A stretch of DNA of 64,000 nt from Eremomyces bilateralis CBS 781.70. Its lineage: Eukaryota > Ascomycota > Dothideomycetes > Eremomycetales > Eremomycetaceae. Positions 10,837 through 21,300 of the stretch are shown one piece after another. The stretch covers positions 112,254 through 176,253 of the forward strand of contig NW_022985093.1 of the NCBI RefSeq assembly GCF_010015585.1. The letters are read 5' to 3'. The position numbers were made by a program, and so were the translations under genes. The notes below the pieces were generated by a model. The model ran no database searches. It saw only the letters and a program-made list of their open reading frames with translations, and had not been told where the DNA came from. The stretch's first letter is position 1, and every line of letters begins with the position of its first letter.

Positions 10837-12943
10837 ATGGCGGTCACGACAGCCCCTTCTTCCTTCGATGCGCAATCGCAAAATCAGTCGCCTGATAACT
10901 TTCGCAATTATTCTGACCCGCCAAAAAGCAGATGTGGAGCTGATGCCATTCTTGACATCTCTTTTAACGACCCATGGACCGATATTGATGGTATTCTGAA
11001 GGGCGAAGGCTTGACCGAGCCAAAGCCCACGCAGGAATCAGCGTGCGAGGCATTCACAGGAAGCTGTGCAGGTGAGTTACTAGAGATGCTGCGCGAACAG
11101 CTTCCGAAGAGGACCATAATCTAATCTCTCTTTAGATGCAGCTATACTTATCGAAGACAGCGAATCGGACACTGATTCCGAAGATGAGCTGCCTTCTCTT
11201 AACGCATTGTTCAGTTCGGGCTCCCAACCGGAAGTTGGTGGCACGCCGGTTGCAGATAGAGTCTGTGATTCGAGCTCGTCACAAGCGATAGAGAGCGGCG
11301 AAAGTCCGCCGTCTGGACCGAACGGCGAACTGTCTACTGGTGCCGACATGTCCTGGAGTGTTAGCGACTTATGTGAGCCAGTGTATCCCTTCCAGTGCTT
11401 CGCCCTATGCTAACGCAAATGGTAGCCAACTATTCTGCTATGGAAGTCGGCGTCTTTGTAGCGGACCATACGCGACTGTCATTTGAGAGCCTTGTTCCAT
11501 CTACTGAAACGGCCGAATCTAGCAGCCTGCAACCTTCAGGTATGGCCTTACCGCGCTCTAGATTAGGCATAACCCCGACTGACAGTTTTGTACAGAGGAA
11601 ACAGATAGCATCGCCGACGAAAACTATGACCCTCTAATCAATCCGTCGTTCCTTGAACAGAGGAAGCGGGTCCGTTCCTCCTCCCGCACGACCCCGTCCA
11701 CCGACATCGATGTTGCGCTCGGCACTAGATCACAACATCAGATGGATAGGCAACCGCCGGAGAAGCCGCGTCCGGCGAAGCGGTCGAGACGATCTCGTTC
11801 CAGCGAGGCGCCACTATCCGTCACCGCTGTCCCCGATCCTGGGGTCGACTGTTCAGGGCGGCGCGAGACTCCAAGCATGTTTCATCGTGTAGGGAGGGAA
11901 CAATCGGGCTCTGTCGATGCCGAGGCATCTCCCCAAGACAGTGATGAGAGAGACGCAGCGGATACCAGCGCTGGCCCACGACCTGCCTCGTCTCCCCGTG
12001 CAATAAGGGCGTACCAGCGACGTGCGACCGACGATCCGATTCACGAGCATAGCCGGCTAGGAGACACTGCTGACTATGGTCGTGGCTGTGGCACGGACGA
12101 AGAGCACGCCGTGGATGATGATGACCACGGAACAAGGTCGCCGAAACCGCCACCAGGGCGACGGCATCGAGGCAAGATCCAACGCAGACGTCGGCCGTTC
12201 CAGTCCGATGCTGAGAGGAACACTCGCACGCTCGCACGGGATCAGCAGATTCCACGCTTCTTAAGCAGTCCGCATCCCGACTCCTCTGCACCGAGAAGAG
12301 ACGATAGCGGCCCACAGGACAGTGACAAGAGCGCACCCTTCACCATGGCCCGGCATACTGTGGTCGACATTTCTCTTCGTCCAACGCCGGGGACACTCTC
12401 CTGGCAGCTACGATGAAGGTTGATAGCGATATGCAGGCAATTTCTTACGGCACGCTGCTCAAGCTAATAGAGAATATTTTGGGCAATACAGCGAAGATAC
12501 ACGACATGACACTCAAACCGCTTACAGCAGGCCAATGGCTGTTAACCGGGTTCCTTCACAGTCATTACGTCAACGCCGGCGTTACCACGCGGCACGAGTT
12601 TACACCAAATCCGCGAAGGGATACTACCGCCGCGACCACTATCCCAATGGCCAACACTCCCGACTCAGAGGATGACAGCAGCGTGGGCGGGAGCGATAGT
12701 AGCGTCAGTGACGATGATATCAGCGATAAGAAATACATTGACCAAGGTGTGGAAGGCGGAACGCGCCGTCGGTGGGCGCCTTTAGAGGAACAGCGTCTGT
12801 TGGCTTACAAGGCCGAGGGGAAGCCATGGCCATGGATCTCTAGAAAGTTCCCGGACCGGACACCAGGTGCTGTGCGCGTCCGTTGGCACATGTTACATCG
12901 GTTGCAGGAAGGAAAGAACGAACGAGGCAACGGACCCACCTAG
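10837..12943 (+). pseudogene. SANT/Myb-like DNA-binding protein gene with one frameshift
   Basis: This is a putative nuclear DNA-binding protein. Four exons (10837-11071, 11136-11372, 11426-11539, 11596 onward) splice with GT-AG ends into an acidic, serine-rich N-terminus starting MAVTTAPSS and containing DPWTDIDGIL. A highly charged middle follows, with an RPAKRSRRSRSS nuclear-signal-like stretch. Near 12380-12416 the frame shifts: one frame stops at 12414-12416, while the next frame continues the protein sense (from AGDTLLAATMKVDSD) to 12943. The C-terminus holds a SANT/Myb-like helix-turn-helix, RRRWAPLEEQRLLAYK followed by WPWISRKFPDRTPGAVRVRW, with the expected tryptophan spacing. Either the gene is newly broken or there is a sequencing error. 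SANT/Myb genes of this layout have been reported, as I recall, as companions of fungal Starship elements. That link is unverified. Confidence 0.6.
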
Positions 12944-13753
12944 CAGGAGGACAACTCTTCGAAAAGGTCGGGTTTTGGATACGTGAAGAAGTGAAGGAAT
13001 AACGTCTTCTTCACTTAACGAATTAACGATCCAGTCTTTGCAGTACTCACAATTTTATCTATGCTGCTGAATTCAATCTTCACTCAATGCCACTTCCGAC
13101 ACTTCCTAAGATCTACCCTAGATGAAACGCGAGGATACTACAATGATTCCTTTAAATCCATACAGCGCATTCGAAATCGGTCCTTAAGGATAGCCGAACG
13201 TATCGACGCAAGCCCACTCGCACAGCAGCATGCAGAGATGCAGCCTTCACGTGAGCAACAGTGTCTTTCCTGTGACAGATTCGACTTGGAACTCAGGAAA
13301 TGGGTGGACTCCCGTTCTCGACAACCGGCATATTTTCGTAGTCACTTCGCCGGCCAAATGGTGGATGACGAAAGCGGCACCCGATCTTTTTGGGGAGCCT
13401 TGAGATTCTACTATCTAGGATCTAATTGGCCCAGATTGTTCCGGATGAAATAGAACAAGATGGCGATGGCCATTGTTACAGCCGCTAGCGAAATCGCCTT
13501 CCGCCTTTTACACCTCCAGGAATTCTCACTGAACAGCCCACTTTCAGGTCATGGCGTAAATCTTTACGCCACGATTCTTAGTGATCAATTTCCAAGTGTA
13601 CAACCACCTCCCCATCATGGTTCATTTACTCGTTTATCGAGAAACAATATTTAAGTCTACAAGGAAACTCGATTCCTGAAACACTCTCCAGTCGCTGGTC
13701 TGAATAACTTACTTCGCTAGGACCTTCATCGATAGCGATAGACCGTTTCGGAT
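12944..13753. other. Region without a recognised gene; one anonymous open frame
   Basis: An open frame at 13061-13453 (+, 130 codons, cysteines in a CLSCDRFDLE segment) has no recognisable domain and could be chance or a decayed gene. Nothing else is supportable. Confidence 0.3.
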
Positions 13754-13999
13754 GTTCGCAAGCAACGCCTACAGAAGCTAGCCAATGGTGCCCAAAAGTC
13801 GTTCGCTGGTTGTGCCCTCCTCCTCGACGAGAATCGGCTCTTGTTCAAGCAAAACATTGAAAGAAATTGTCGCAAATCGACACGGTCAACGGTAGTCGGG
13901 AAGGAGAAAATGATAAGTTAGAAGGACATTGTCGAGGCCAACATGAAGCATGATGCGAAGGAAGCTACGGCAGTATGGATAGGGCTACAGATGCACTAA
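13754..13999 (+). mobile_element. pogo/Fot1-type transposase C-terminal relic
   Basis: The + strand encodes the tail of a fungal Tc1/mariner pogo (Fot1/Tan1-like) transposase. KQRLQKLANGAQKSFA and ALLLDENRLLFKQNIE match the conserved C-terminal helix found after the DDE domain in these elements, followed by KSTRSTVVGKEKMIS and a lysine/alanine-rich end. One in-frame TAG follows KMIS, and the frame closes at 13999. The DDE domain and terminal repeats are absent. It is a plain DNA-transposon fossil carried inside the 9.35 kb insertion. Confidence 0.7.
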
Positions 14000-14219
14000 A
14001 AACAGCGGCCCCACCAGTAGCGTTGGCACGTGGAATGACAGAGTTTCATTCTTACTGACCTGTCCTTCACCGATGCGGGGTAGCTTCAATGCACAGAAGA
14101 GTTAAATTGGGCCATTCCTTGTCTTGAAGTATTTTTCCGGGCTGACCTCCGCGCTCTGCTGCGCAACACTGATTAGAGTCGATTCCCGGAGTTCATACTA
14201 TCAAGCCAGATATTCCACC

Positions 14220-16187
14220 ATGGCAGATATATATGAACAAGTCTTTACCCTTAGTCCGATACCGAGTGTTATCCTCAATCCTGAGCTTCGCATCCAAAGA
14301 GCTTCGAACAGCTTCCTTCACCATACAAAGTTGCGCGTGGACGAGTTGTGCGATAGTAACTACCTCGAGCTACTCAAAGATCGAGTGCTGATATCAGACA
14401 CCGATATGCGTCACGTCCGCGACGTCATCCATGGGACGATTCAGACGCTGGAAGTACAAACAGGCCGGCGCATCCGTACAAGCCCAGGGGCAGTGTGGCA
14501 ACTGCGTGTGGTTCCAACGGTCATGAACGGTGCCCTCCTCTACCTGCTGGTAGAATGGCTGCAAGCTGCAAAGAGAGAAGAGAAAAACAGTCTAATCGGC
14601 AATGGTTTGGCAAGAAGCGAGGCACTCCGACTACTGGTAGGAGCTGTCAAGGATTATGCCATATTTTTGCTTGACACCGAAGGCATCGTGCTGACTTGGA
14701 ACGCCGGTGCCGAGCTCAACAAGGGATACAAGCCTCACGAAATCATCGGCAAGCATTTTTCTACATTCTATAGCGAGGAAGACGTAAGAGCAAACAAGCC
14801 TGCGAAAGAACTGGAGGTCTGTCTGCTTGAGGGAAGGGTGGAAGATGAGGGGTGGAGGTACCGCAGAGACGGCACCCGCTTTTGGGCCAATGTCATCATC
14901 ACAGCGATCTACGATGTCGACGTTCATGTGGGATTCGGTAAAGTTACTCGGGACTTAACCGAGCGCAAGGCAGCCGAATCTCGCCTTCTCGCCGCATACG
15001 AGGAGAGCGCAAATCTAAAATCGGAGTTCCTTGCCAACATGAGTCACGAAATCCGGACACCAATGCACGGGATGATATCAGCTAATAAGCTACTTCTCGA
15101 CACTCAGTTGACCGAGGAACAGCGAGATCTGGCAGACATCATCAACGACTCCGGAAAAATCATGTTACAGGTCATCAATGACATTCTCGACTATTCTAAG
15201 CTGGTGTCCGGCAGTTTCTCACTCTCCTCGAGCATCGTCGTCATCACCTCTATTGTCGGCTCCGTGATGCGCAACTTCCAGACAATTCTCAAATCTGGCG
15301 TGTACTTTCAAAGCTTTTCTGCCGAAGGTATTCCCAGGTCCATACAGGGCGATCCTCTTCGCTACCGCCAGGTCCTCCAAAATCTTGTCAGCAACGCCGT
15401 CAAGTTCACCGACAAGGGTTTTATAGGCATCCGCACATGTGTCCATTCAGAAGACGACCACACGTATACAATCAAAACCGAGGTTCAGGATACCGGGATT
15501 GGCGTTTCTGAGTCTGCAGCCAGCTCTTTGTTTACGCCTTTCCGGCAGCTTGACAATACCACCACCAAGACGCACCAAGGCACAGGTCTTGGCTTGTCCA
15601 TTTCTAAATCTTTGGTCGAGCTGATGGGCGGACAGATATGTTTCGCGCCCAACCCCGAGCGCAGCGGCAGCGTATTCTGGTTTACGGCAAAGTTCAATAA
15701 GATAAATATCTTGGATGGAATGGAAAGCCTTACAGCCCAATTTGATGGGACAACCCCGTTGACTCCGAATCCGGACGACTCCACCTTATACCGAGAATAT
15801 TTTGGAACCAAGAGTCTTCTACTCGCCGAAGATAACATTATCAATCAGAAGGTTATGGTCAGAATGCTACACTCACTCGGTTTTATGCGAGTTGACACAG
15901 CGGTAGATGGTGCTCAAGCAATCAACTTGGTTATTAATAGTCCAAAGAATTACGACCTCATCTTAATGGATATCAGCATGCCCGTCCTTGATGGCATCGC
16001 AGCAGCGACCCAACTCAGAAGATCTGGGTGTCGACTACCGATCATTGCCGTCACGGCGAATGTCCTGAAAGAAAGTCGAGAAGATTTTCGTGCTAAGGGA
16101 TTAAATGACTATGTTCCAAAACCTGTTGACAGAAATCTCTTGACAAAGATTCTGATGGAATGGCTGGTTCTAAAGACGTCCACGTGA
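14220..16187 (+). CDS. Hybrid sensor histidine kinase (PAS-PAS-HisKA-HATPase-REC)
   Basis: This is a two-component hybrid kinase that senses a signal through PAS domains, autophosphorylates on histidine and passes phosphate to its own receiver, feeding an HPt/response-regulator relay. The start at 14220 is in a good context (ccaccATGG) and gives 655 residues; an in-frame ATG at 14124 would add 32. PAS-like segments lie at about 8-115 and 135-250. The phosphoacceptor is His276 in FLANMSHEIRTPMHG. The N box is VLQNLVSNAVKFT, the G1 box DTGIG, the F box FTPFRQLD and the G2 box GTGLGLSI. The receiver has the acidic pair in LLLAEDN, phosphoacceptor Asp584 in LILMDISMPVLDG, and Lys634 in VPKPVD. 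No transmembrane segment or intron was seen. It resembles the Fos-1/TcsA type. All catalytic residues are present although it sits inside an insertion whose other genes are broken, so it may be recently acquired cargo. Confidence 0.93.
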   Translation: MADIYEQVFTLSPIPSVILNPELRIQRASNSFLHHTKLRVDELCDSNYLELLKDRVLISDTDMRHVRDVIHGTIQTLEVQTGRRIRTSPGAVWQLRVVPTVMNGALLYLLVEWLQAAKREEKNSLIGNGLARSEALRLLVGAVKDYAIFLLDTEGIVLTWNAGAELNKGYKPHEIIGKHFSTFYSEEDVRANKPAKELEVCLLEGRVEDEGWRYRRDGTRFWANVIITAIYDVDVHVGFGKVTRDLTERKAAESRLLAAYEESANLKSEFLANMSHEIRTPMHGMISANKLLLDTQLTEEQRDLADIINDSGKIMLQVINDILDYSKLVSGSFSLSSSIVVITSIVGSVMRNFQTILKSGVYFQSFSAEGIPRSIQGDPLRYRQVLQNLVSNAVKFTDKGFIGIRTCVHSEDDHTYTIKTEVQDTGIGVSESAASSLFTPFRQLDNTTTKTHQGTGLGLSISKSLVELMGGQICFAPNPERSGSVFWFTAKFNKINILDGMESLTAQFDGTTPLTPNPDDSTLYREYFGTKSLLLAEDNIINQKVMVRMLHSLGFMRVDTAVDGAQAINLVINSPKNYDLILMDISMPVLDGIAAATQLRRSGCRLPIIAVTANVLKESREDFRAKGLNDYVPKPVDRNLLTKILMEWLVLKTST

Positions 16188-16465
16188 ACTCGGCCGACGT
16201 ACAAGAGGTCACTTAGCACGGAGCATCATGATACGCGGAACAGCATAGATAATCCAGCATCGACGAACAGCACAGCAAACAGGCCCGATAGGATAGAGCT
16301 AAAGCACTAGAGGTGCAAATGGTGGAGATGAACAAGAGGGTTCTTGTCCCGGAGCATCCAGACACGAAACAATCTGGCCTTCACGTGGAGAGGACTCGGC
16401 GGACAAACAGAAGCTGTAGGACCGATATAGGATAGTGTATAACTGCAGATGAATATCCAAAATCT

Positions 16466-17407
16466 CTACGCAGCCAGGCAGCACCTCCATGTTCGAAACC
16501 CCCATGTCTCTTCAGAAGAACATGTGCCAGCAAATCTCAAATGATACTGGCTTGCATCTTCATACTGAGCTCGGGGCCGTCGCTCTTGGTCAGTCATTGG
16601 CTTCATTGGGCACCCAAGAGCGACAAAGCCCCAAGCTCCACTCCGAATATCGGTCGTCATCCAGCTGTCGACCGTGGCTCGATCTCCTCTAAACAGAGAT
16701 GCGTCCGGGGACTTAGAGTTATCGTGTCGGCGCTCTAGAGGGGAAAATCTAGGTGCCGTCGTCCCTAAATGATATGGTCGGGATAAGACAGAGAGTTCGG
16801 AGGGTTCGCGTGACAACGTAGCACTCGCTACACCCATTCGATTGTTCGCATCCTCGGCGGCCCGCGGCTTCGAGATGAGGATTTCAATGACAAGCGCGTC
16901 CCGTTCACGCTCTTTCTGTAGCTACTTCAGTAGTTCGGTCAACACTGTAAGTCTCGCTCCCACAACATTCTTCTCTTGGCGCAGTTCTCGATTTTCGTTG
17001 GTCAATATCATTACTTCCACTCGGAGACTCTCGTCCGTCAAGGAACCTGCGCTCATCTTCGCTCGTTTTTCAATTGGCATCAACACCTCCCGCCGGAATT
17101 TGGGTCCATGGCCTTGGGCCCTCGAGGAACTGAGACTCCGTACCTGGGCATAGGGGATCGTTTTCGCTAGCGTAATCTCTCGCGTCAATGATTCCTACGA
17201 TGCTGTCTGCTGCTTCGATTTCGGTATCGGCTTCGGGGTTGTTTTCATTACTAGGAGCGTAGCTACTTCATCGTCCGAGATGTTGAAACGTGGAGAAGGG
17301 GATTCTCTCCTCATGAGTTCAGATGGATTGTTCTTGGCATCGGATAGCCTGCGTTGTCTCAGGTAATCCTCCTGTGTCTGAGTATCCCCGATGATCCTTG
17401 CTGTCAT
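16466..17407 (-). pseudogene. Unrecognised protein frame, open except for two in-frame TAG codons
   Basis: A single minus-strand frame runs from an ATG at 17407 to 16466 (about 313 codons) with two in-frame TAGs, at 17195-17197 and 16922-16924. The first part reads NNPSELMRRESPSPRFNISD and is basic and serine-rich. The middle has a coiled-coil-like segment (LRVEVMILTNENRELRQEKN) that continues past the second TAG as LQKERERDALVIEILISKPR. The rest is basic and low in hydrophobics. No family is recognised. A frame interrupted only by two identical stops suggests a once-coding gene, or one read with suppression, but introns spanning the stops cannot be excluded. Confidence 0.4.
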
Positions 17408-17967
17408 TGTTCTGGTGACTGTGGTTGCCTTTGGCCCTAGTTGTCTTTGGCCCTGGTGGTCTTGGATCGTGTGGTTGTCTCTGGGATTGGTGCTACGTAG
17501 TGTTAGGTGTTCACGTGCGATCGTATTTCAGCATTGACCCTCCGAGGCAAGAGGGGCCTAGCGCCAAGACTGTCCTGCGTAAAAGTCACGTGAGACATCA
17601 TATCGTGACATTATGACACCTGTTGTACAATACCCAGGACGCTGTACCAGGACACGTGAAGTACTGAGACTGTAGTCCCAGATTACTGGTGCGAGGTTCC
17701 ATATCAGGTTCGGTGCTTTCCTAGTAGCCTGGGCGGCTTTATTATTACCCACGAATTCCCGCCCTCAATGGCTCGGATCTAGGGATGTGTAAAGTGGGAA
17801 AACTAAGGACTTTACCGTAAAATAGCCTTAGATTTCTAGAAAACGGAGGTCAATCTGCCGTCTTTTTGTTTAAAAGGGGAAAACACTAAGCTGTCCTAAA
17901 TAGGCCTAGCCTAGGGGTAATTGGCAGTGGAAGGAAAGTTAGGGCAGTAGAAACCAACAGGGGCATC
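17408..17967. other. Right flank of the 9.35 kb insertion, no gene seen
   Basis: It contains a short near-repeat of TTGTCTTTGGCCCT/TTGCCTTTGGCCCT (about 17436-17460) and AT-rich DNA toward the end. No coding or RNA feature was recognised. Confidence 0.5.
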
Positions 17968-17980
17968 TTGCGACAGGTTT
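17968..17980 (-). repeat. Right end of the 9.35 kb insertion: TTGCGACA plus target duplication GGTTT
   Basis: TTGCGACA (17968-17975) is the perfect inverse of 8626-8633. GGTTT (17976-17980) repeats 8621-8625, after which the copia LTR sequence TTCCCACCG resumes. Confidence 0.85.
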
Positions 17981-18037
17981 TCCCACCGTATCGCGGCATT
18001 AATCACCTGATTGAGCGAAACCGCTATTTATCTTACA
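17976..18037 (+). repeat. copia 5' LTR, second part
   Basis: It matches the last ~60 bases of the 3' LTR (ATTAATCACCTGATTGAGCG and onward) and ends with the canonical CA before the primer-binding region. It completes the LTR whose start is at 8413-8625. Confidence 0.88.
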
Positions 18038-18361
18038 GTTATGCGCCCAATTATCGCTTAAAGCACCATAGACGACATTAACAGATGGTTCTATCGTGTC
18101 TTTCCCTCTTGTTCTCTCAAATTATATTGACGTTCGCTTATTGGAAAGTCTATCGTTTCATCTCCAAAGTTTACCTCTGCAAACGACCTCGCAGTGATCA
18201 TCAAGGCTGCTCTACCTCTTAAATCCCCAGCGGATTGGCGTGACTGGTACAACTTCGTCAAGTCCTACGGAAATCGAGTGAGAGTATAGAAGTACATCGA
18301 CCCTACGACCGAGGAAGATCCCGAGGAACCCCAGATATACAGCAAGGAGGAATACAACAAA

Positions 18362-21300
18362 TTGACGGAGTACGACAGGGACCAGATCGCTCAATCGAGA
18401 AAGCTCGAGGAGAATGTTCACAAAGCGAAAGTCAGGATAGGAGATATCATCTTCGCAATCGTACCTGAGGAAGCGAGGCGTGGTTTCTCTATCAACGATA
18501 CACCACGTCAAATGCTCTCCTACCTCAAGTCTCGATATGGACCTGACGAAAACCAGTACGAGGAACTGGTGGAAACTGCCTGGGAACGCCTTCGCGTCCG
18601 TCCAAAGCGGATGAAGCTACAAGACTGGATCCTCGAATGGAAACACTTTAAGGAATACGCAGAAGAGCTAGGGCAGGAAACCACCTATACCGATCTGAAG
18701 CTTATCCGAGAACTCATCAAGATCTGCAGACGTGAAGATCTTGACCGATTTGCAACTCGATCTGAGGATGCTATATGGGTTGCAAGAGAACCAGGAGGTA
18801 ATCCGGCGCATCTCAAACTGAATCATCACATCGAGCTCTTTCTAAAGACGTACCCTATGGAGATACCGAAGCCTATGAAAGGGGCACTTTTCGCAACTCT
18901 CCAAGGAGAGACTCTAGCGCAGACGTCTCAACCATCACATATGCCCGCTACAGCGGCATCCCCGTCGTCGACTCCCGTCCCCCCTCAACAAGAGAAACGA
19001 GAGAAGACTCTCCCAACCTGTGTGTGTGGGGAGAAACACTTGTACAGGCGTTGCCCGTACTTCAATCGAAATATTAGGCCCTCAGGTTGGAAACCGAACT
19101 CTAAGATCAAAAACCAAATCATATCTCACTTGAAGGCTAATCCAGAGGCCAACAAGTCTCTACGGAGGGTCCTTAAAAGAGAAGGAATCAGTTTTCCTGA
19201 TTGGTTCCCAGCGGAACCATCCTCTACCACATCTACGAATTCGGAATCGCGTGAGGATGGATCCTCTCATGCGTTCGCTACGCGAGTGATGGAAGAATCT
19301 CAGGCGTTCGCCATGCAGGCGTTCTCCGCATTTGAGCATACAGAGACCAACGAAGGAAGGCCATACGACCAGAGTTTCTACATGGACAACCTGGCTTCTC
19401 ACCACATCTGTGCAGACATTACACGTTTCACGAACTACGTGTCTACAGATGGTATAATGAAGACCGGAGACTCGTACTCATCCTATGTGGGCATAGGAGA
19501 CGTTAAGATCCCTGTGGTAGGAAAGCACGAGAAACAGACATTCATCACTATCCTCAACGTCTACCATATTCCGGGTTTCCACATTAATATCGTTTCAGCC
19601 AGGATGTTCCGAAGGAAAGGCTATGTACTTGATGAGTATTCCCAGGCAATCCGCAAGCTTGACGATAGGTCTCTCCTTTGCCATATGTATCTTCGCGATG
19701 AATATTGGACGTTTACGAGCGACGTATTAGTCCCTGTACAGAAGGGAATCGCATTCGCGACACGATCGTCTTAAATTTCTATCTCAACCGCTCCTGAGGA
19801 GGTGTGGCACCGTCGGATGGGACACGTTGGCATAGACAGCGTGTGAAATCTGGTGGGATCCGTACACGGTGTGTCAGTTACCATAAACCCTCCATCGCAT
19901 CCAGGCTCACAGAGTCTATGCGAGACATGTACGGTCTCTCAGATGAAAAAACAAATCTCAAGAGTTCCGCAGCATCGCGGTACTCGCCCGTTTGAAAAGA
20001 TCCACGGAGACCTCATCGCCTTTAATACAGGACTCTCAGATGAGACGTAGGAGCGTCATTTCTACTGTGGACACGCACGTTTTTATTTCGTCTACCCGAT
20101 TCCAAATCAACGTAAGGAGACTATCTCACGATGTCTCACTAAGACCCTTAATACCATTAGGACTATAGGCTATACCGTCCAGTTTCTTCACTTTGATAAT
20201 GAAGCTGCGATCGAGTCTGACCATGTTACTTCTATCATTGAGGACCACGGAATCATCCTAGAACTGTCTGCACCGAAAACTCTAGCACAGAAAGGGCCAG
20301 CGGAAAGGTCAGGAGGTATACTTGTTACCGTCGCACGCAAAATCTGCGCAGACTCTCCTCTACCAGAGAAGCTATGGACCTATTTCGTGAAACACGCAGG
20401 ATATCTCCTGAACAGGGCTCTTGTGCAATCCCCTCAGTGGAAAACCCCCTACGAAGCTGTGTTTGGTAGGAAACCAAACCTCTCACACCTCAGGATGATA
20501 GGATCAAAGGCCTACGTCCTAAAGACGGATATCGCAAAGAAGGACAAGATGGAACCACGTGCATCAATTGGTTTCCTTCTTGGATATGAAGCTACAAACA
20601 TCTTTAAAGTCTGGATTCCAGACGTTGGGAGGGTAATCACATCGCGAGACGTCCGTATCGACGAGACTATCCGGTACGATCCAACAATTGATAGGAACTC
20701 CACCCTCCCCCTCATAATCGGTTTGCGCTCCAGGCATTCCTTGACGATATTGAAATCGACATACGTGCGTATATCGATGCTTTCGAAAATACCCCGGTGG
20801 TAGGTAATTACCGACCACTCGCTCTCTCAGACCCAGGACTGTCTACGCCCGCGGGAGAAATCGCGCCCGACACACGGATAGACAGGTCAACTGCAAATGT
20901 CCGCGGATCTCTTTCTTATCTTCCTACCCCCTCATCATCGAGGAACCCAACACCGGCAATACCTGCTCTACATTCCCCTACTCTTATCTCATCTGGGAGG
21001 AATGAGGACTATTCTGGCGAACCAGACGTTCCACCGGACGCTCTCATCGCAAGCCAACAGTCGGTGGAAGGGCCTACTTTACAAGTCGGTGGCCTAGACA
21101 TCAACAGTACGACGGACACGGATGGGACCAGAGGAGGTAGTACGCACGATGATTACACAGGATTTACTAGACGGTCATTATCCACGCCCTCAGCCATCGG
21201 AGGAACACCTATACCGGCCCTCTAAGAGGAAGAGGAAGAAGAGAGGCAAATTCATGAACAGATCGCTTCAAATATTGCCTCCCCCGTAGGAGCGTATCAA

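Larger units (their letters stand above)
8626..17975. mobile_element. 9,350-base insertion with 8-base inverted ends and 5-base target duplication (unclassified cargo-carrying element)
   Basis: The interrupted copia LTR defines both ends to the base. The inverted ends are TGTCGCAA and TTGCGACA, flanked by GGTTT on both sides. Contents in order are a long leader-like region without a clear gene, a SANT/Myb-type gene (10837-12943), a pogo transposase tail (13754-13999), an intact hybrid histidine kinase (14220-16187) and a minus-strand broken frame of unknown family (16466-17407). No transposase, tyrosine recombinase (DUF3435), helicase or reverse transcriptase that could mobilise the whole unit was recognised. 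The left and right termini share no long direct repeats, so it is not an LTR element. It may be a deletion derivative of a larger cargo-carrying element such as a Starship (inference), or a new type. Confidence 0.7.

Noticed and set aside
13061-13654. Two consecutive open frames between the SANT/Myb gene and the pogo relic
   Set aside because: No family is recognised and codon use is unconvincing. Not listed as genes.
8626-17975. The 9.35 kb insertion as a large LTR-retrotransposon derivative
   Set aside because: TG...CA ends and a 5-base duplication fit, but the first and last kilobase share no long direct repeat, and no internal LTR boundary (…TTGCGACA on the left or TGTCGCAA… on the right) was found.
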